Of a stretch of DNA of 57,183 nucleotides, positions 25,702 to 33,526 are shown piece after piece. The translations under genes were made by a program, and so were the position numbers. The notes beneath the pieces were generated by a model. The model was not told where the DNA came from. It saw only the letters and a program-made list of their open reading frames with translations, and made no database searches. Within the stretch, counting starts at the first letter, position 1; each line of letters starts with the position of its first letter. Origin of the DNA: Candidatus Schekmanbacteria bacterium RIFCSPLOWO2_02_FULL_38_14 (GTDB lineage Bacteria > Schekmanbacteria > GWA2-38-11); contig MGDH01000025.1 in assembly GCA_001790855.1 (NCBI GenBank), forward strand, positions 1-57,183. Direction: 5' to 3'.

Positions 25702-27264
25702 ATGGTAGTAGGAGACATTGTAAGAAACAACGCGAGAAATTACCCAAATAAAACCGGTATCATATCAGGCGGAAAGAAATTTACCTGGAGCGAGACAGAC
25801 AGAAGGACAAATAGTCTCGCAAATGCATTGCTGAAACTTGGAATGAAAAAGCAGGAAGGTGTTGGTCTTTTAGCCCCTAACTGTTCTCAATGGCTTGAAA
25901 CTGCTTTTGGAGTTGCAAAAGCAGGACTTCGTCTTGTACCTCTTAACATGGCTTTTGTTGGAAGAGAACTTGCCTATATCATAAATAATGCAAAAATCAA
26001 AACGCTCTTTGTAGATGCCAGCAAGGCGACTTTGATAAATGACATACGCTTTGAATTAAAGGAAGTTGAGCACATAATAGGCATAGGAGAGAAGCACGGA
26101 TTTTTCCTTGACCATGAGGAGATGGTAAAATCAAATTCCTCAAAAGACCCTGAAGTTCCGGTAAGCCCGGATGATATATTTCTTCTTCCGTACACAAGCG
26201 GAACAACAGGACAATCAAAAGGCGCAATGCTCACCCACGCAAATAATATCGCAGAAGCCCTGTGCGCAGGATGGGAGTTCAGGCTTCAGCCGGATTATGT
26301 TGCCCTCACAGCCCTTCCGCTTTACTTCATAGGAGGCTGGGGAGGCTCTGCCATTCCGGCTCTGATAAGGGGATGCACACATATCTTTATAAATTTTGAT
26401 CCTGAGCTGTTGCTTAAAACCATTCAAAGTGAAAAAGTTAATTATACCCTTCTTGTCCCAACAATGATTAACCTGATATCCAATCACCCTGATGCCGGCA
26501 AATATGACTATTCAAGTCTTAAAGTAATACCTTTTGCTGGTTCTCCTCTTCCGGTGCAATTATGGAGAAAGGCTGCCAAAATTTTTGGTAATGTATTTCA
26601 GTCTATCTATGGGTTGACTGAGGTATGCGCTACCATAACAGTTCTCCAGCCTGAAGAAGTCCATGTTGACGGAGATGAAAAACAGCAGAGAAGACTCGCA
26701 TCAATCGGAAAGGCAATGACAGGGTCAAGCGCAAGAGTGGTTGATGAAAACATGAATGATGTCAAACCCGGAAGCGATGATGTAGGTGAAATCGTTCTAA
26801 GGGGAAACACTGTGATGAAGGGTTACTGGAAAGACCCTGATACAACAAAGGAATCCTTTCGAGGCGGATGGTTTCACACAGGAGACCTTGCAAGGGTTGA
26901 TGATGAAGGAAACATATATATCACTGACAGACAAAAGGATATGATTATAAGCGGAGGCAAAAATGTCTATCCAAGAGAAATTGAGGAGGTCCTCTATACC
27001 CATCCGTCAATTCTTGATGCCTGTGTCATAGGAATCCCTGATGATAAATGGGGTGAAACCGTAAAAGCTGTTATTGTTTTAAAAGAAGGCAAGACAGCAA
27101 CCCATGAAGAAATAATCGAGTTCTGCAAACAGAATCTTGCCTCATATAAAAAGCCGACTTCTGTGGACTTTGTTGCTGCGCTACCAAGGACTTCAACCGG
27201 AAAGATCCTGAAACGCGCTTTGAGAGAGCAATACTGGGAAGGAAGAGAGTCGAAGCTGGTATAG
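25702..27264 (+). CDS. AMP-forming acyl-CoA synthetase (fatty-acid CoA ligase family)
   Basis: 520 residues. It activates a carboxylic acid to acyl-AMP and then acyl-CoA. The core motifs are YTSGTTGQSKGAMLTH (A3 phosphate loop), SIYGLTEVCA (A5), GWFHTGDLARVDDEGNIYITDRQKDMIISGGKNVYPREIEEVL (A7-A8) and PRTSTGKILKRALRE with the A10 lysine. The length and the short N-terminus fit medium/long-chain or aryl-acid ligases; the substrate is unknown. AGGAGA lies before the ATG. It appears monocistronic, bounded by a tRNA gene and a repeat hairpin, so context gives no pathway. Confidence 0.92.
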   Translation: MVVGDIVRNNARNYPNKTGIISGGKKFTWSETDRRTNSLANALLKLGMKKQEGVGLLAPNCSQWLETAFGVAKAGLRLVPLNMAFVGRELAYIINNAKIKTLFVDASKATLINDIRFELKEVEHIIGIGEKHGFFLDHEEMVKSNSSKDPEVPVSPDDIFLLPYTSGTTGQSKGAMLTHANNIAEALCAGWEFRLQPDYVALTALPLYFIGGWGGSAIPALIRGCTHIFINFDPELLLKTIQSEKVNYTLLVPTMINLISNHPDAGKYDYSSLKVIPFAGSPLPVQLWRKAAKIFGNVFQSIYGLTEVCATITVLQPEEVHVDGDEKQQRRLASIGKAMTGSSARVVDENMNDVKPGSDDVGEIVLRGNTVMKGYWKDPDTTKESFRGGWFHTGDLARVDDEGNIYITDRQKDMIISGGKNVYPREIEEVLYTHPSILDACVIGIPDDKWGETVKAVIVLKEGKTATHEEIIEFCKQNLASYKKPTSVDFVAALPRTSTGKILKRALREQYWEGRESKLV

Positions 27265-27280
27265 GTTGTCACAGACAGAT

Positions 27281-27404
27281 AAGTTACAAGTTCAAATGAC
27301 AAAATCCAAATGTCAATTGAATGTCAAAATCCAAATATCAAAGGTTTCAGGCATTTGGGTTTTGAATTTCATTTGAACTTTGAGCTTTGACATTTGAGCT
27401 TCTT
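27281..27404. repeat. Long hairpin of TCAAATGACAAAATCC-type repeats
   Basis: The left arm has CAAATGACAAAATCCAAATG and GAATGTCAAAATCCAAATAT, the right arm GCATTTGGGTTTTGAATTTC and ATTTGAACTTTGAGCTTTG; they pair imperfectly over about 45 bases. It lies between two convergent genes, where it could serve as a bidirectional terminator. A sister copy is at 33417-33526. Confidence 0.7.
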
Positions 27405-27412
27405 CCCTCAAC

Positions 27413-27973
27413 TTAATCCTTTACTAACTTTAGGAATTTTTTAAATAATGGAGTGCCTGCATTTTCCATCAACTCATACATTATTGCTTCAGTTGTGGAT
27501 ATAACAGCGCCTTCTGTTTTCATTCTTTCTATTGCGATATCGTGGTCAACACTGTTTCTTGAGCTTACACCATCTGCCATCACAAAAATCTTGAACCCGT
27601 TCTCAAGCAAATCAAAAACTGTTTGGGCTACACATATATGAGTTTCAATACCGCAGACAATTATCTCTTTTTTCCCTATTGATTTCATGGAAAATCCAAA
27701 ATCACCTGAACCGCAGCAACTGAATGTTACCTTTTCAATTATTGGGATTTCCTTAATAACATTTGCAATCTCATCTATAGTTTTCCCGAGCCCTTTAGGA
27801 TAATGTTCTGTTATAACCACAGGGATAGAGAATAGTTTTGCTGTCTTTAAGAGTTTAATAATTTTATTTTTAATCTCATCCTTATTTTCCACATACGGAT
27901 AAAACTTCTCCTGTACATCTACAATAACAAGAGCGGTATCATTTTTGTTTATAATCCGACTGCTGCGTTTCAT
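27413..27973 (-). CDS. Isochorismatase-family hydrolase
   Basis: 186 residues. The cysteine-hydrolase triad is in place: Asp in LVIVDVQEKF, Lys in IIEKVTFSC and Cys in VCGIETHICVAQTVFDLL, with the cis-peptide GIETH typical of the YcaC/nicotinamidase-related branch. Family members hydrolyse amides or vinyl ethers; which one cannot be told. It starts 15 bases after the ZIP transporter gene and is probably co-transcribed with it. No signal peptide. Confidence 0.88.
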   Translation of the reverse strand: MKRSSRIINKNDTALVIVDVQEKFYPYVENKDEIKNKIIKLLKTAKLFSIPVVITEHYPKGLGKTIDEIANVIKEIPIIEKVTFSCCGSGDFGFSMKSIGKKEIIVCGIETHICVAQTVFDLLENGFKIFVMADGVSSRNSVDHDIAIERMKTEGAVISTTEAIMYELMENAGTPLFKKFLKLVKD

Positions 27974-27988
27974 AGTCTGCCAAACTCC

Positions 27989-28744
27989 TTAACCAAGAAA
28001 TTTTTGGATAATCTTTCCGTCAAACAACCCCTTTGCTAAAAACATAATACCAATTCCTATGATAATATATAAAAAATTCTGAAAACTTCTTTCCCTGTGA
28101 GTCTGAGGGATGAGGTCTGAAGCTGCAATGTAGGTAAAAAATCCTGATGAAAATGCCAGAAGCGCTCCAACAGTTTCAATGGATACGTTCTTTACCCAAA
28201 GAATCGTAAACAATGTTGCAATGGGTGTTATTAAAGAGATAAGAATGCTATAGTTAATCACTGTTTTTCTAAGCTCCTTTGCAAAGAAAAGAATGCTTGC
28301 AATTGCAATCCCGTCAGGTATTTTATGGGCAAGAACACCAAAAGTAGCAAGATAACCCAATCCATCGCTCACTTCAAAACCAACTCCGATTGAAAGCCCG
28401 TCAAAGGCTGAATGGAGAGAAAGGCCAATAACAGCCAAAGTGCCGAAGCTATGGTGTCTCTTCCCTGTTTCCTCCTCATCAGTATGTGAATGGACCAGCA
28501 TAACTGACTCAAGGAGATAAAAAAGCAAAAATCCTCCTAGCGTAAACCACAGGGCATTATGATTCAGAGCAATTGCCTCCGGAAGAAAATGCAGGAAAAT
28601 CAAGCCAAGGAAAATGCCTACTGACAGAGAGATTAGTTTGATTGAATTCTTTCTTGCCCATTTCTCGCTGATTATGAGAATGGACATTCCAATTATCCCG
28701 CCAATCCCTGCAAGCAGGCTATAGAAAAAGATGGTGAGCTTCAT
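27989..28744 (-). CDS. ZIP-family metal transporter
   Basis: About 251 residues with eight hydrophobic segments. The metal-path signatures GLSLHSAFDGLSIGVGF and LAHKIPDGIAIASILFF match helices 4 and 5 of ZIP proteins, and the histidine/acid-rich loop HSHTDEEETGKRHH between helices 3 and 4 is the usual variable metal-binding loop. ZIP proteins import zinc or other divalent metals to the cytoplasm. I start at ATG 28744; a TTG two codons upstream (28750) with AGGATAGAG before it is an alternative. The isochorismatase-family gene follows at 15 bases. Confidence 0.9.
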   Translation of the reverse strand: MKLTIFFYSLLAGIGGIIGMSILIISEKWARKNSIKLISLSVGIFLGLIFLHFLPEAIALNHNALWFTLGGFLLFYLLESVMLVHSHTDEEETGKRHHSFGTLAVIGLSLHSAFDGLSIGVGFEVSDGLGYLATFGVLAHKIPDGIAIASILFFAKELRKTVINYSILISLITPIATLFTILWVKNVSIETVGALLAFSSGFFTYIAASDLIPQTHRERSFQNFLYIIIGIGIMFLAKGLFDGKIIQKFLG

Positions 28745-28750
28745 ATCCAA

Positions 28751-29036
28751 ACTCTATCCTGTTAAAGTTTGATAAAAACTTAAAACTCTATTAAAATCCA
28801 GGCATCCCCGAAAACCACTTCTCTTATTAAGGCGCCCCGGGGTGTATGCCACGGCTCTTTGTGGAAATTGAACAATTTAATTCCTTCCTAAAGATTTAAA
28901 AAATTAAATAGCTGAGCTTAGTCCAAGAAGCAATGAAAAAAATCTTAACCTTTTTTATAGAAGCAAGGCATTTCAGTGGATAACTATGTTGATACTTTAA
29001 AAAAAGAGTGGCAGTTTTTTTAAGTTTTCAGAATAG
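28751..29036. other. Intergenic region upstream of the ZIP gene
   Basis: No ORF recognised. A stem-loop GGCATCCCCG...CCGGGGTGTATGCC (28801-28850) precedes the ZIP gene and may belong to its leader; it does not match a riboswitch I know. The right part borders the attC-like site. Confidence 0.35.
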
Positions 29037-29101
29037 GACTAACGTTCGTGTTCAGCCGCGTTGTGCAGCGCAGCAACGTCAACTGCAACACGATGTTAGG
29101 C
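29037..29101 (-). repeat. attC-like integron recombination site
   Basis: Read on the minus strand it is 65 bases: R'' GCCTAAC, R' GTTAGTC, paired inner boxes TCGTGTT and AACACGA, then an unpaired G next to CAG/CTG, and a central TTG/CAA hairpin. The end CGGCTGAACACGAACGTTAG resembles the degenerate attC 3' end used for cassette PCR. The unpaired G is the extrahelical base expected in a folded bottom strand. Orientation puts the cassette gene on the minus strand to the right. Confidence 0.75.
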
Positions 29102-29113
29102 GCGCCACTAATG

Positions 29114-29577
29114 TCATTTTTCCGTATACTTCCCATACTGCTTGACATCTACAGGCAATTCTATTGCGAATTGCCTAAGGTTTTGTATCAACTCATCGCT
29201 TACTGACGGATCAACAGCATACAGCGAAACGGTAACACCACTAGCAACTACATTATTAGAATTGCAAGTGTACCGAATAACAAGTTAAGGATTAGTGGCG
29301 ATCTCTCGTTTACTCCAAACGCCAGATATGTGATGGCAAGTAGGAACGTCCAAAGTGGTGATGAAGTAGAAGATGTAAACTCATATCTTGTCACCCCAAA
29401 AACATGGTGAAGGACGACGTTCTTTGCTATAGACATATGGATATATGTATCATCAAGAGGGTAAATCAGGTGACCTTCATTCAAATTGGTTGAAAGGATT
29501 ACCAGCACTATCACCGTTACCCAGTACACACCCATGATGCTAAACAGTGGCCAATGTTTTCTAGTCAATGCATTCAT
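29114..29577 (-). pseudogene. Integron cassette ORF, membrane protein with internal deletion
   Basis: The first part (29577 to 29248) encodes MNALTRKHWPLFS, two or three hydrophobic segments and PLDDTYIHMSIAKN, similar to N-termini of GT-C/ArnT-like membrane glycosyltransferases. It stops at TAG after 109 residues. In another frame a coding-looking C-terminus follows: VVASGVTVSLYAVDPSVSDE ... DVKQYGKYTEK and TGA at 29114-29116, 13 bases before the attC site. I read this as one larger gene that lost its centre. The likely cassette boundary is GTTTGGCGC at 29607-29599, so the unit is about 565 bp. Confidence 0.6.
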
Positions 29578-29698
29578 TTGATTTCCCAATAGGTTAATGC
29601 GCCAAACATATATTAGACTGCCTAAATATTTTTACAAACACTGCAATTTCTGCAATCTAAGCCTATTTTTACGAAACAGACTTACTGGTACAAATCGT

Positions 29699-29899
29699 TC
29701 AGAACCTATCAACTGGACTAATGACACCTTTACCCCCTCGGTTCAACACGTGGGTGTATAACATCGTTGTCTTTACATCACTGTGCCCAAGAAGCCCCTG
29801 GACAGTTCTGATATCGTAACCATCTTCTAACAAATGGGTTGCAAATGAGTGCCGAAATTTATGACAACTGGCAAATTTTGTTATGTTGGATAAGTTCAA
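29699..29899 (-). pseudogene. C-terminal relic of an integron integrase (IntI)
   Basis: 66 codons. [40 protein letters not shown] contains the tyrosine-recombinase box II residues HxxR, H and the nucleophilic Tyr. The following [15 protein letters not shown] is the tail specific to integron integrases (compare VLxxGGxGVRSPLD of IntI). The N-terminal SAM-like domain, box I Arg and the IntI-specific insert are missing, so it is inactive. It reads in the same direction as the cassette, 92 bases from the cassette boundary. Its upstream end abuts a perfect 23-bp hairpin. Confidence 0.85.
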
Positions 29900-29915
29900 A
29901 GAATATCTTTGAACT
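29893..29915. repeat. Perfect hairpin at the intI relic boundary
   Basis: AGTTCAAAGA-ATA-TCTTTGAACT, 10-bp arms. It lies just downstream of the methyltransferase gene and marks the truncated end of the integrase relic; without a T-run on the minus strand it is at best a weak terminator. Confidence 0.6.
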
Positions 29916-29932
29916 CTTTTCTAATTTCAATC

Positions 29933-31057
29933 TTATTTCAATCCCAAAACCTTTTTAGAAACAATTACTCCTTTGTGCTGGATTAAAACCTTAAATATCT
30001 CACCCATCCCGTCTGGTAAAAGCAAATTCTTGATTGCTTCAAGCTCAGAAAAATATCCGGCAGTAAAAGCCTCTTTCCCCACTGCAAACTTTGAAACGTA
30101 ATCAAGAATCCCGCCTCTTAGGAGAAAATCCCTCTGTGTAATAAAATCTGCAGGCCGAAATCCGTTGATGGAACCATGATAATCAAGATCAGAAAAATTC
30201 ACATGCGAAGTTATGTCCTTCATACCAATATCCTCATAGGGATTGTTGTCAACCTTATGCTTCCTGTAACAGCGCAGTGTCCCGTCAGGAAAAATCCCTG
30301 AGTAGAGTTTATCAGCTAAATCTCCATAGTCAATGGTTATAAGAAATCCTCTTTTTAGAATATTTGAAACTTCCTTTAACCAGTCAGATATCTTTAAATT
30401 AATTTCTGCCTGACAACCTTCCCTGAGCTCTATCCCGTAGCGTTTGATATATTCTTTAATCTCCTCTTTTGAGATTTCTCCGGACCCCTCTATAAATTTA
30501 GTTCCGTCTCATGAAACATATATTTCCTTCAATTCTCCTTTTTCTTTTCTTATCCTGTGGACAGGAAAGCTGTCAATCAGTTCATTTGAAATTACGCACC
30601 CTTCAATCCCATTACCCTCAAGCTTCTTTAAACCTGAAGCAAGCATAACCTTTTCGCCATGCTCAGCCAAAGCATTCCCAACATCAATAAGCAACCTTTC
30701 ATTTCTCTCAATCACAATAAATTCAAGTCTGCTGTATAAATCTTCATTCTCCATTTTTAAATGCTTCAATATATCCTTCGCAAGTATGCCTTTCCCAGAG
30801 CCTATTTCTAAAACTGTAAATTTTCTGTTTTTAATAAAATCAGCAGTCCTGCTAATCTGGTTCGCCATCGCCTGCCCGAAAACCGGGTGAAGCTCACAGC
30901 TTGTGTAATAATCAGGTATTGCGGCAGGTTCTCTTTTTTTCGTGTAGTATCCAAGTTCGGGATAATAGAGAGCCATCTCCATAAAGTCAGCAAATGTAAT
31001 GGCTCCCTCTGTCTCTATTTTTTTAATTATAAGGTCTTTGAGAGATGAATTTTTCAA
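29933..31057 (-). pseudogene. MidA/NDUFAF7-type methyltransferase gene with in-frame TGA
   Basis: One frame of 374 codons, interrupted once by TGA at 30509-30511. The first 182 residues (TTG start, AGAGGA upstream) hold the MidA pattern: AITFADFMEMALYYPELGYYTKK, YYTSCELHPVFGQAMANQI, the SAM site VLEIGSGKGILAKDI and ISNELIDSFPVHR. After the stop (EIYVS-stop-DGTKF) the same frame continues to the natural end with GFLITIDYGD, LRCYRKHKV and DITSHVNFSDL, all conserved in the family. NDUFAF7 methylates an arginine of the NDUFS2/NuoD subunit of complex I. Here the gene follows nuoI after about 130 bases, on the same strand. It is probably a recent nonsense mutation or an assembly error. Confidence 0.85.
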
Positions 31058-31107
31058 TTACTAATCCTCTTATGCATAATAGGACAGCAGAAAGAAGCTG
31101 TATCGTG

Positions 31108-31164
31108 ATGTCATTGCGGGGAGCAAAGCGACTGAAGCCTGCCTACCGGACAGGCAGGCAATCC
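31108..31164. repeat. CERSEAI-type repeat split by a CCTGCC palindrome
   Basis: GTCATTGCGGGGAGCAAAGC GACTGAAG, then CCTGCCTACCGGACAGGCAGG (31138-31158), then CAATCC. Removal of the palindrome restores the usual ...GAAG-CAATCC of this repeat family. Confidence 0.75.
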
Positions 31165-31188
31165 TGGAGTCTGTCCTCTGTTTCTTAT

Positions 31189-31746
31189 TTAACTTTTATT
31201 TTTAGAGAAAAATGAAAAGGGCAGGAATTTCCCACCCTTTCCCCTGAGGTTTGGGTTAATTTCTGGACGGTAGCCAAGCTCTCCTTTCTCAAGAGAGGGA
31301 CGGTTCATCAAAAATTCTTTTTTATAAACTGAATCAGATATTGAATAGAATGAACATTCATATTCCTTGCTCATTATTATTGCCTCTTCAGGGCAGGCAT
31401 CAACACACAACCCGCAAAACACACATCTGAGCATATCGATTTCAAACCTTACAGGGTATTTCTCAATTGACTTGTCAGAAGACTCACCTGCCTCAATAGT
31501 AATACACTCTGCAGGACAAACAGTGGCGCACATATAACAGGCAACACATTTTGGACTTCCATCCTCCCTTTTGTTTAATATATGCACACCCCTGAGGCGT
31601 TCTGAATATTGTCTTTTTTCTTCAGGATACTGAATGGTCGGTTTATCACCGAGAAAAATATTTCTGAGAAGCGATGTGATGGTCAGAATCAACCCTTTAA
31701 GAATTGCTGTCACATGGGCTTTTTCTTCTGAAATTCTTTTTTCCAT
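31189..31746 (-). CDS. nuoI: Complex I subunit NuoI (8Fe-8S ferredoxin-like)
   Basis: 185 residues. Two 4Fe-4S motifs, CVACYMCATVCP and CVFCGLCVDACP, spaced as in NuoI (clusters N6a and N6b), which pass electrons from NuoG to NuoB. The amphipathic N-terminus (ILKGLILTITSLLRNIFLG) anchors it at the membrane arm, and YPVRFEIDMLRCVFCG is characteristic of the subunit. It starts 12 bases after nuoG. The gene normally between them, nuoH, is absent. Confidence 0.93.
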   Translation of the reverse strand: MEKRISEEKAHVTAILKGLILTITSLLRNIFLGDKPTIQYPEEKRQYSERLRGVHILNKREDGSPKCVACYMCATVCPAECITIEAGESSDKSIEKYPVRFEIDMLRCVFCGLCVDACPEEAIIMSKEYECSFYSISDSVYKKEFLMNRPSLEKGELGYRPEINPNLRGKGGKFLPFSFFSKNKS

Positions 31747-31758
31747 AAAATTCTATCC

Positions 31759-33402
31759 TTAAAACTCCTGACTTTTTAATACCATCCCTGAATCACCTAT
31801 GTTGCCGTAAGTCATGCCTTTAAACGAAAAAACTTCCTCTGATAACATACAAAAAACATCCTCTGATTTTAAAGTTTTTAAAGGATAATCCATTCTTTTC
31901 ATAAGCTCTGCTATTATCTCCCAGTCACCTTTTGAATCAGCGGAAGGGTTTAAGGCTTTGTTGAGCTTCTGAACTGTTCCTGAATAATTTGTAAATGTCC
32001 CTTCCCTCTCGGCAAATGTTGATACCGGAAGGATGAGGTTAAAATATTTCAATCCCTCTTCCATGTGGGTTGCATGGGTTACTGCAAACTCAACTTTTTT
32101 CAAAGCCTCCTTTATTCTTTCATTCCCGTTCCTTCCTGCTATTATTCCTGAATTCATAAGATACAGGGCTTTTATTTTCCCCTGATTTATAATATCCAGC
32201 AACTTTTCTGAATCTGCAATCTCCCGGACCCCGATTTCGATTGCACCCCTTGTATTTGGATTCTTGTCTTTTCTCCTTAAAAGACTATCCTCCATCTGTA
32301 AAGCGCTTTCCCTGCCAGATGTCTCGCCAAGCAGAATGTTTGGGGTCTTTATCACTTCCTTGAAATACTTTCTGAATAAGAATATGTCTTCATTTGTCCT
32401 CTGCGGAGAGGCAACAGCAACTATGCTTTCAGGACCATATTTCTCTTTGATGCTCTTCAGATTCCCGTGGAGCATCGTGAGTGATTCGCCATATTCAAGT
32501 GTTTGCAAATCATCCCCTGCCTTCCTCAAGGCATTCCCCAACCTGTTAGAGGCATTTATGGATTTATATGAAAATCTCCCTTCATCGCATAGCCAGCTTC
32601 TGTTTACTGAAGGATTGTAGCGCGATAAAAACCTGTGAACAATCTGGTCATCAACTCCTCCTGCAGGATAGGAACCCATACTCTTGTTAGTACTGCATAT
32701 AAAAATATTGCAGCCTGTACTGCATACAGGACAGACCGATTCTATCTTTTTTAAAAACCATACCCTGCATTTGAACCTGAAATTCCTGCTTGTTAGAGCA
32801 CCAACAGGGCATATTTCAAAAAGATTTCCTGAATATGGATTATCTATAGGTTTGTCAAAAAAAGTGGTAATTTCTGTTTTGCTTCCTCTTTTTACAAACT
32901 GCAGTTCCCTTGTCCCGGTTACCTCCTCGCAAAAACGGATGCACCTTGAACAAAGAACACATCTCTCTGTATCAAGAACAATATTATTGCCAAGGTCAAT
33001 CTTCTTTCTTTTTTTTAGCTTGTCATTTATTTCAATCCTGCTGTCGTGGAGCGCAAAGCTCATGTAATAATCCTGAAGGAAACATTCACCTGCCTGGTCG
33101 CATATAGGGCAGTCAATCGGATGGTTAAGAAGAAGAAACTCCATAACACCCCTGATAGCCTTCTTCACCTTTTCACTCTTTGTGTGGACTACCATCCCTT
33201 CAGCAGCAACGGTCGCACAGGAGATTACAAGCTTTGGAGCCTTCTCAACCTCTACCTGACACATCCTGCAGTTTCCAGCCCAGCTTAAATCCTTATGGTA
33301 ACAGAAATGAGGAATAAATATTCCCAGCCTCTCAGCAACCTGAAGAATACTTGTCCCCTGCTCTACTTCTATCTCTCTTCCGTCTATTGTTAGTTTTGGC
33401 AT
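31759..33402 (-). CDS. nuoG: Complex I subunit NuoG (iron-sulfur)
   Basis: 547 residues from MPKLTIDGREIEVEQGTS; a 13-codon upstream extension to 33441 runs into a repeat and is rejected. A 2Fe-2S domain (CYHKDLSWAGNCRMCQVEV), the His-Cys cluster region HPIDCPICDQAGECFLQDY, and CVLCSRCIRFCEE plus ICPVGAL for 4Fe-4S binding are followed by CPVCSTGCNI and a molybdopterin-oxidoreductase-like domain (WLCDEGRF...). The protein is much shorter than E. coli NuoG (about 900) because that last domain is reduced. It carries electrons from NuoF to NuoI. Confidence 0.93.
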   Translation of the reverse strand: MPKLTIDGREIEVEQGTSILQVAERLGIFIPHFCYHKDLSWAGNCRMCQVEVEKAPKLVISCATVAAEGMVVHTKSEKVKKAIRGVMEFLLLNHPIDCPICDQAGECFLQDYYMSFALHDSRIEINDKLKKRKKIDLGNNIVLDTERCVLCSRCIRFCEEVTGTRELQFVKRGSKTEITTFFDKPIDNPYSGNLFEICPVGALTSRNFRFKCRVWFLKKIESVCPVCSTGCNIFICSTNKSMGSYPAGGVDDQIVHRFLSRYNPSVNRSWLCDEGRFSYKSINASNRLGNALRKAGDDLQTLEYGESLTMLHGNLKSIKEKYGPESIVAVASPQRTNEDIFLFRKYFKEVIKTPNILLGETSGRESALQMEDSLLRRKDKNPNTRGAIEIGVREIADSEKLLDIINQGKIKALYLMNSGIIAGRNGNERIKEALKKVEFAVTHATHMEEGLKYFNLILPVSTFAEREGTFTNYSGTVQKLNKALNPSADSKGDWEIIAELMKRMDYPLKTLKSEDVFCMLSEEVFSFKGMTYGNIGDSGMVLKSQEF

Positions 33403-33416
33403 AGTTATAATCTTTA

Positions 33417-33526
33417 CAAAAATCCAAATTCCAAATGTCAAATGAATGTCAAAATCTAAATACCAAAAGTTTTAGTGATTTGAGTTTTGGATTTCATTTG
33501 ACCTTTGGGCTTTGACATTTGCCATT
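33417..33526. repeat. Long hairpin repeat between nuoF and nuoG
   Basis: Left arm CCAAATTCCAAATGTCAAAT, GAATGTCAAAATCTAAAT; right arm GATTTGAGTTTTGGATTTC, ATTTGACCTTTGGGCTTTG. Same family as 27281-27404. It sits inside the nuo operon, so it may lower expression of nuoG and downstream genes relative to nuoF, or protect the nuoF message. Confidence 0.7.

Noticed and set aside
29248-29589. Intact small membrane protein gene
   Set aside because: It stops abruptly in a hydrophobic segment, and a second coding-looking piece in another frame follows up to the attC-like site, so a deleted gene is more likely.
30509-30511. Selenocysteine at the in-frame TGA of the methyltransferase gene
   Set aside because: A weak stem (CGGA...TCCG) follows the TGA, but the family has no cysteine or selenocysteine function at this site, and the loop is AT-rich and large. 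A nonsense mutation or sequence error is simpler.
33403-33441. Longer NuoG start (MTFGIWIFVKIIT...)
   Set aside because: The extension is encoded by the hairpin repeat at 33417-33526; family alignment starts at MPKLTIDG.
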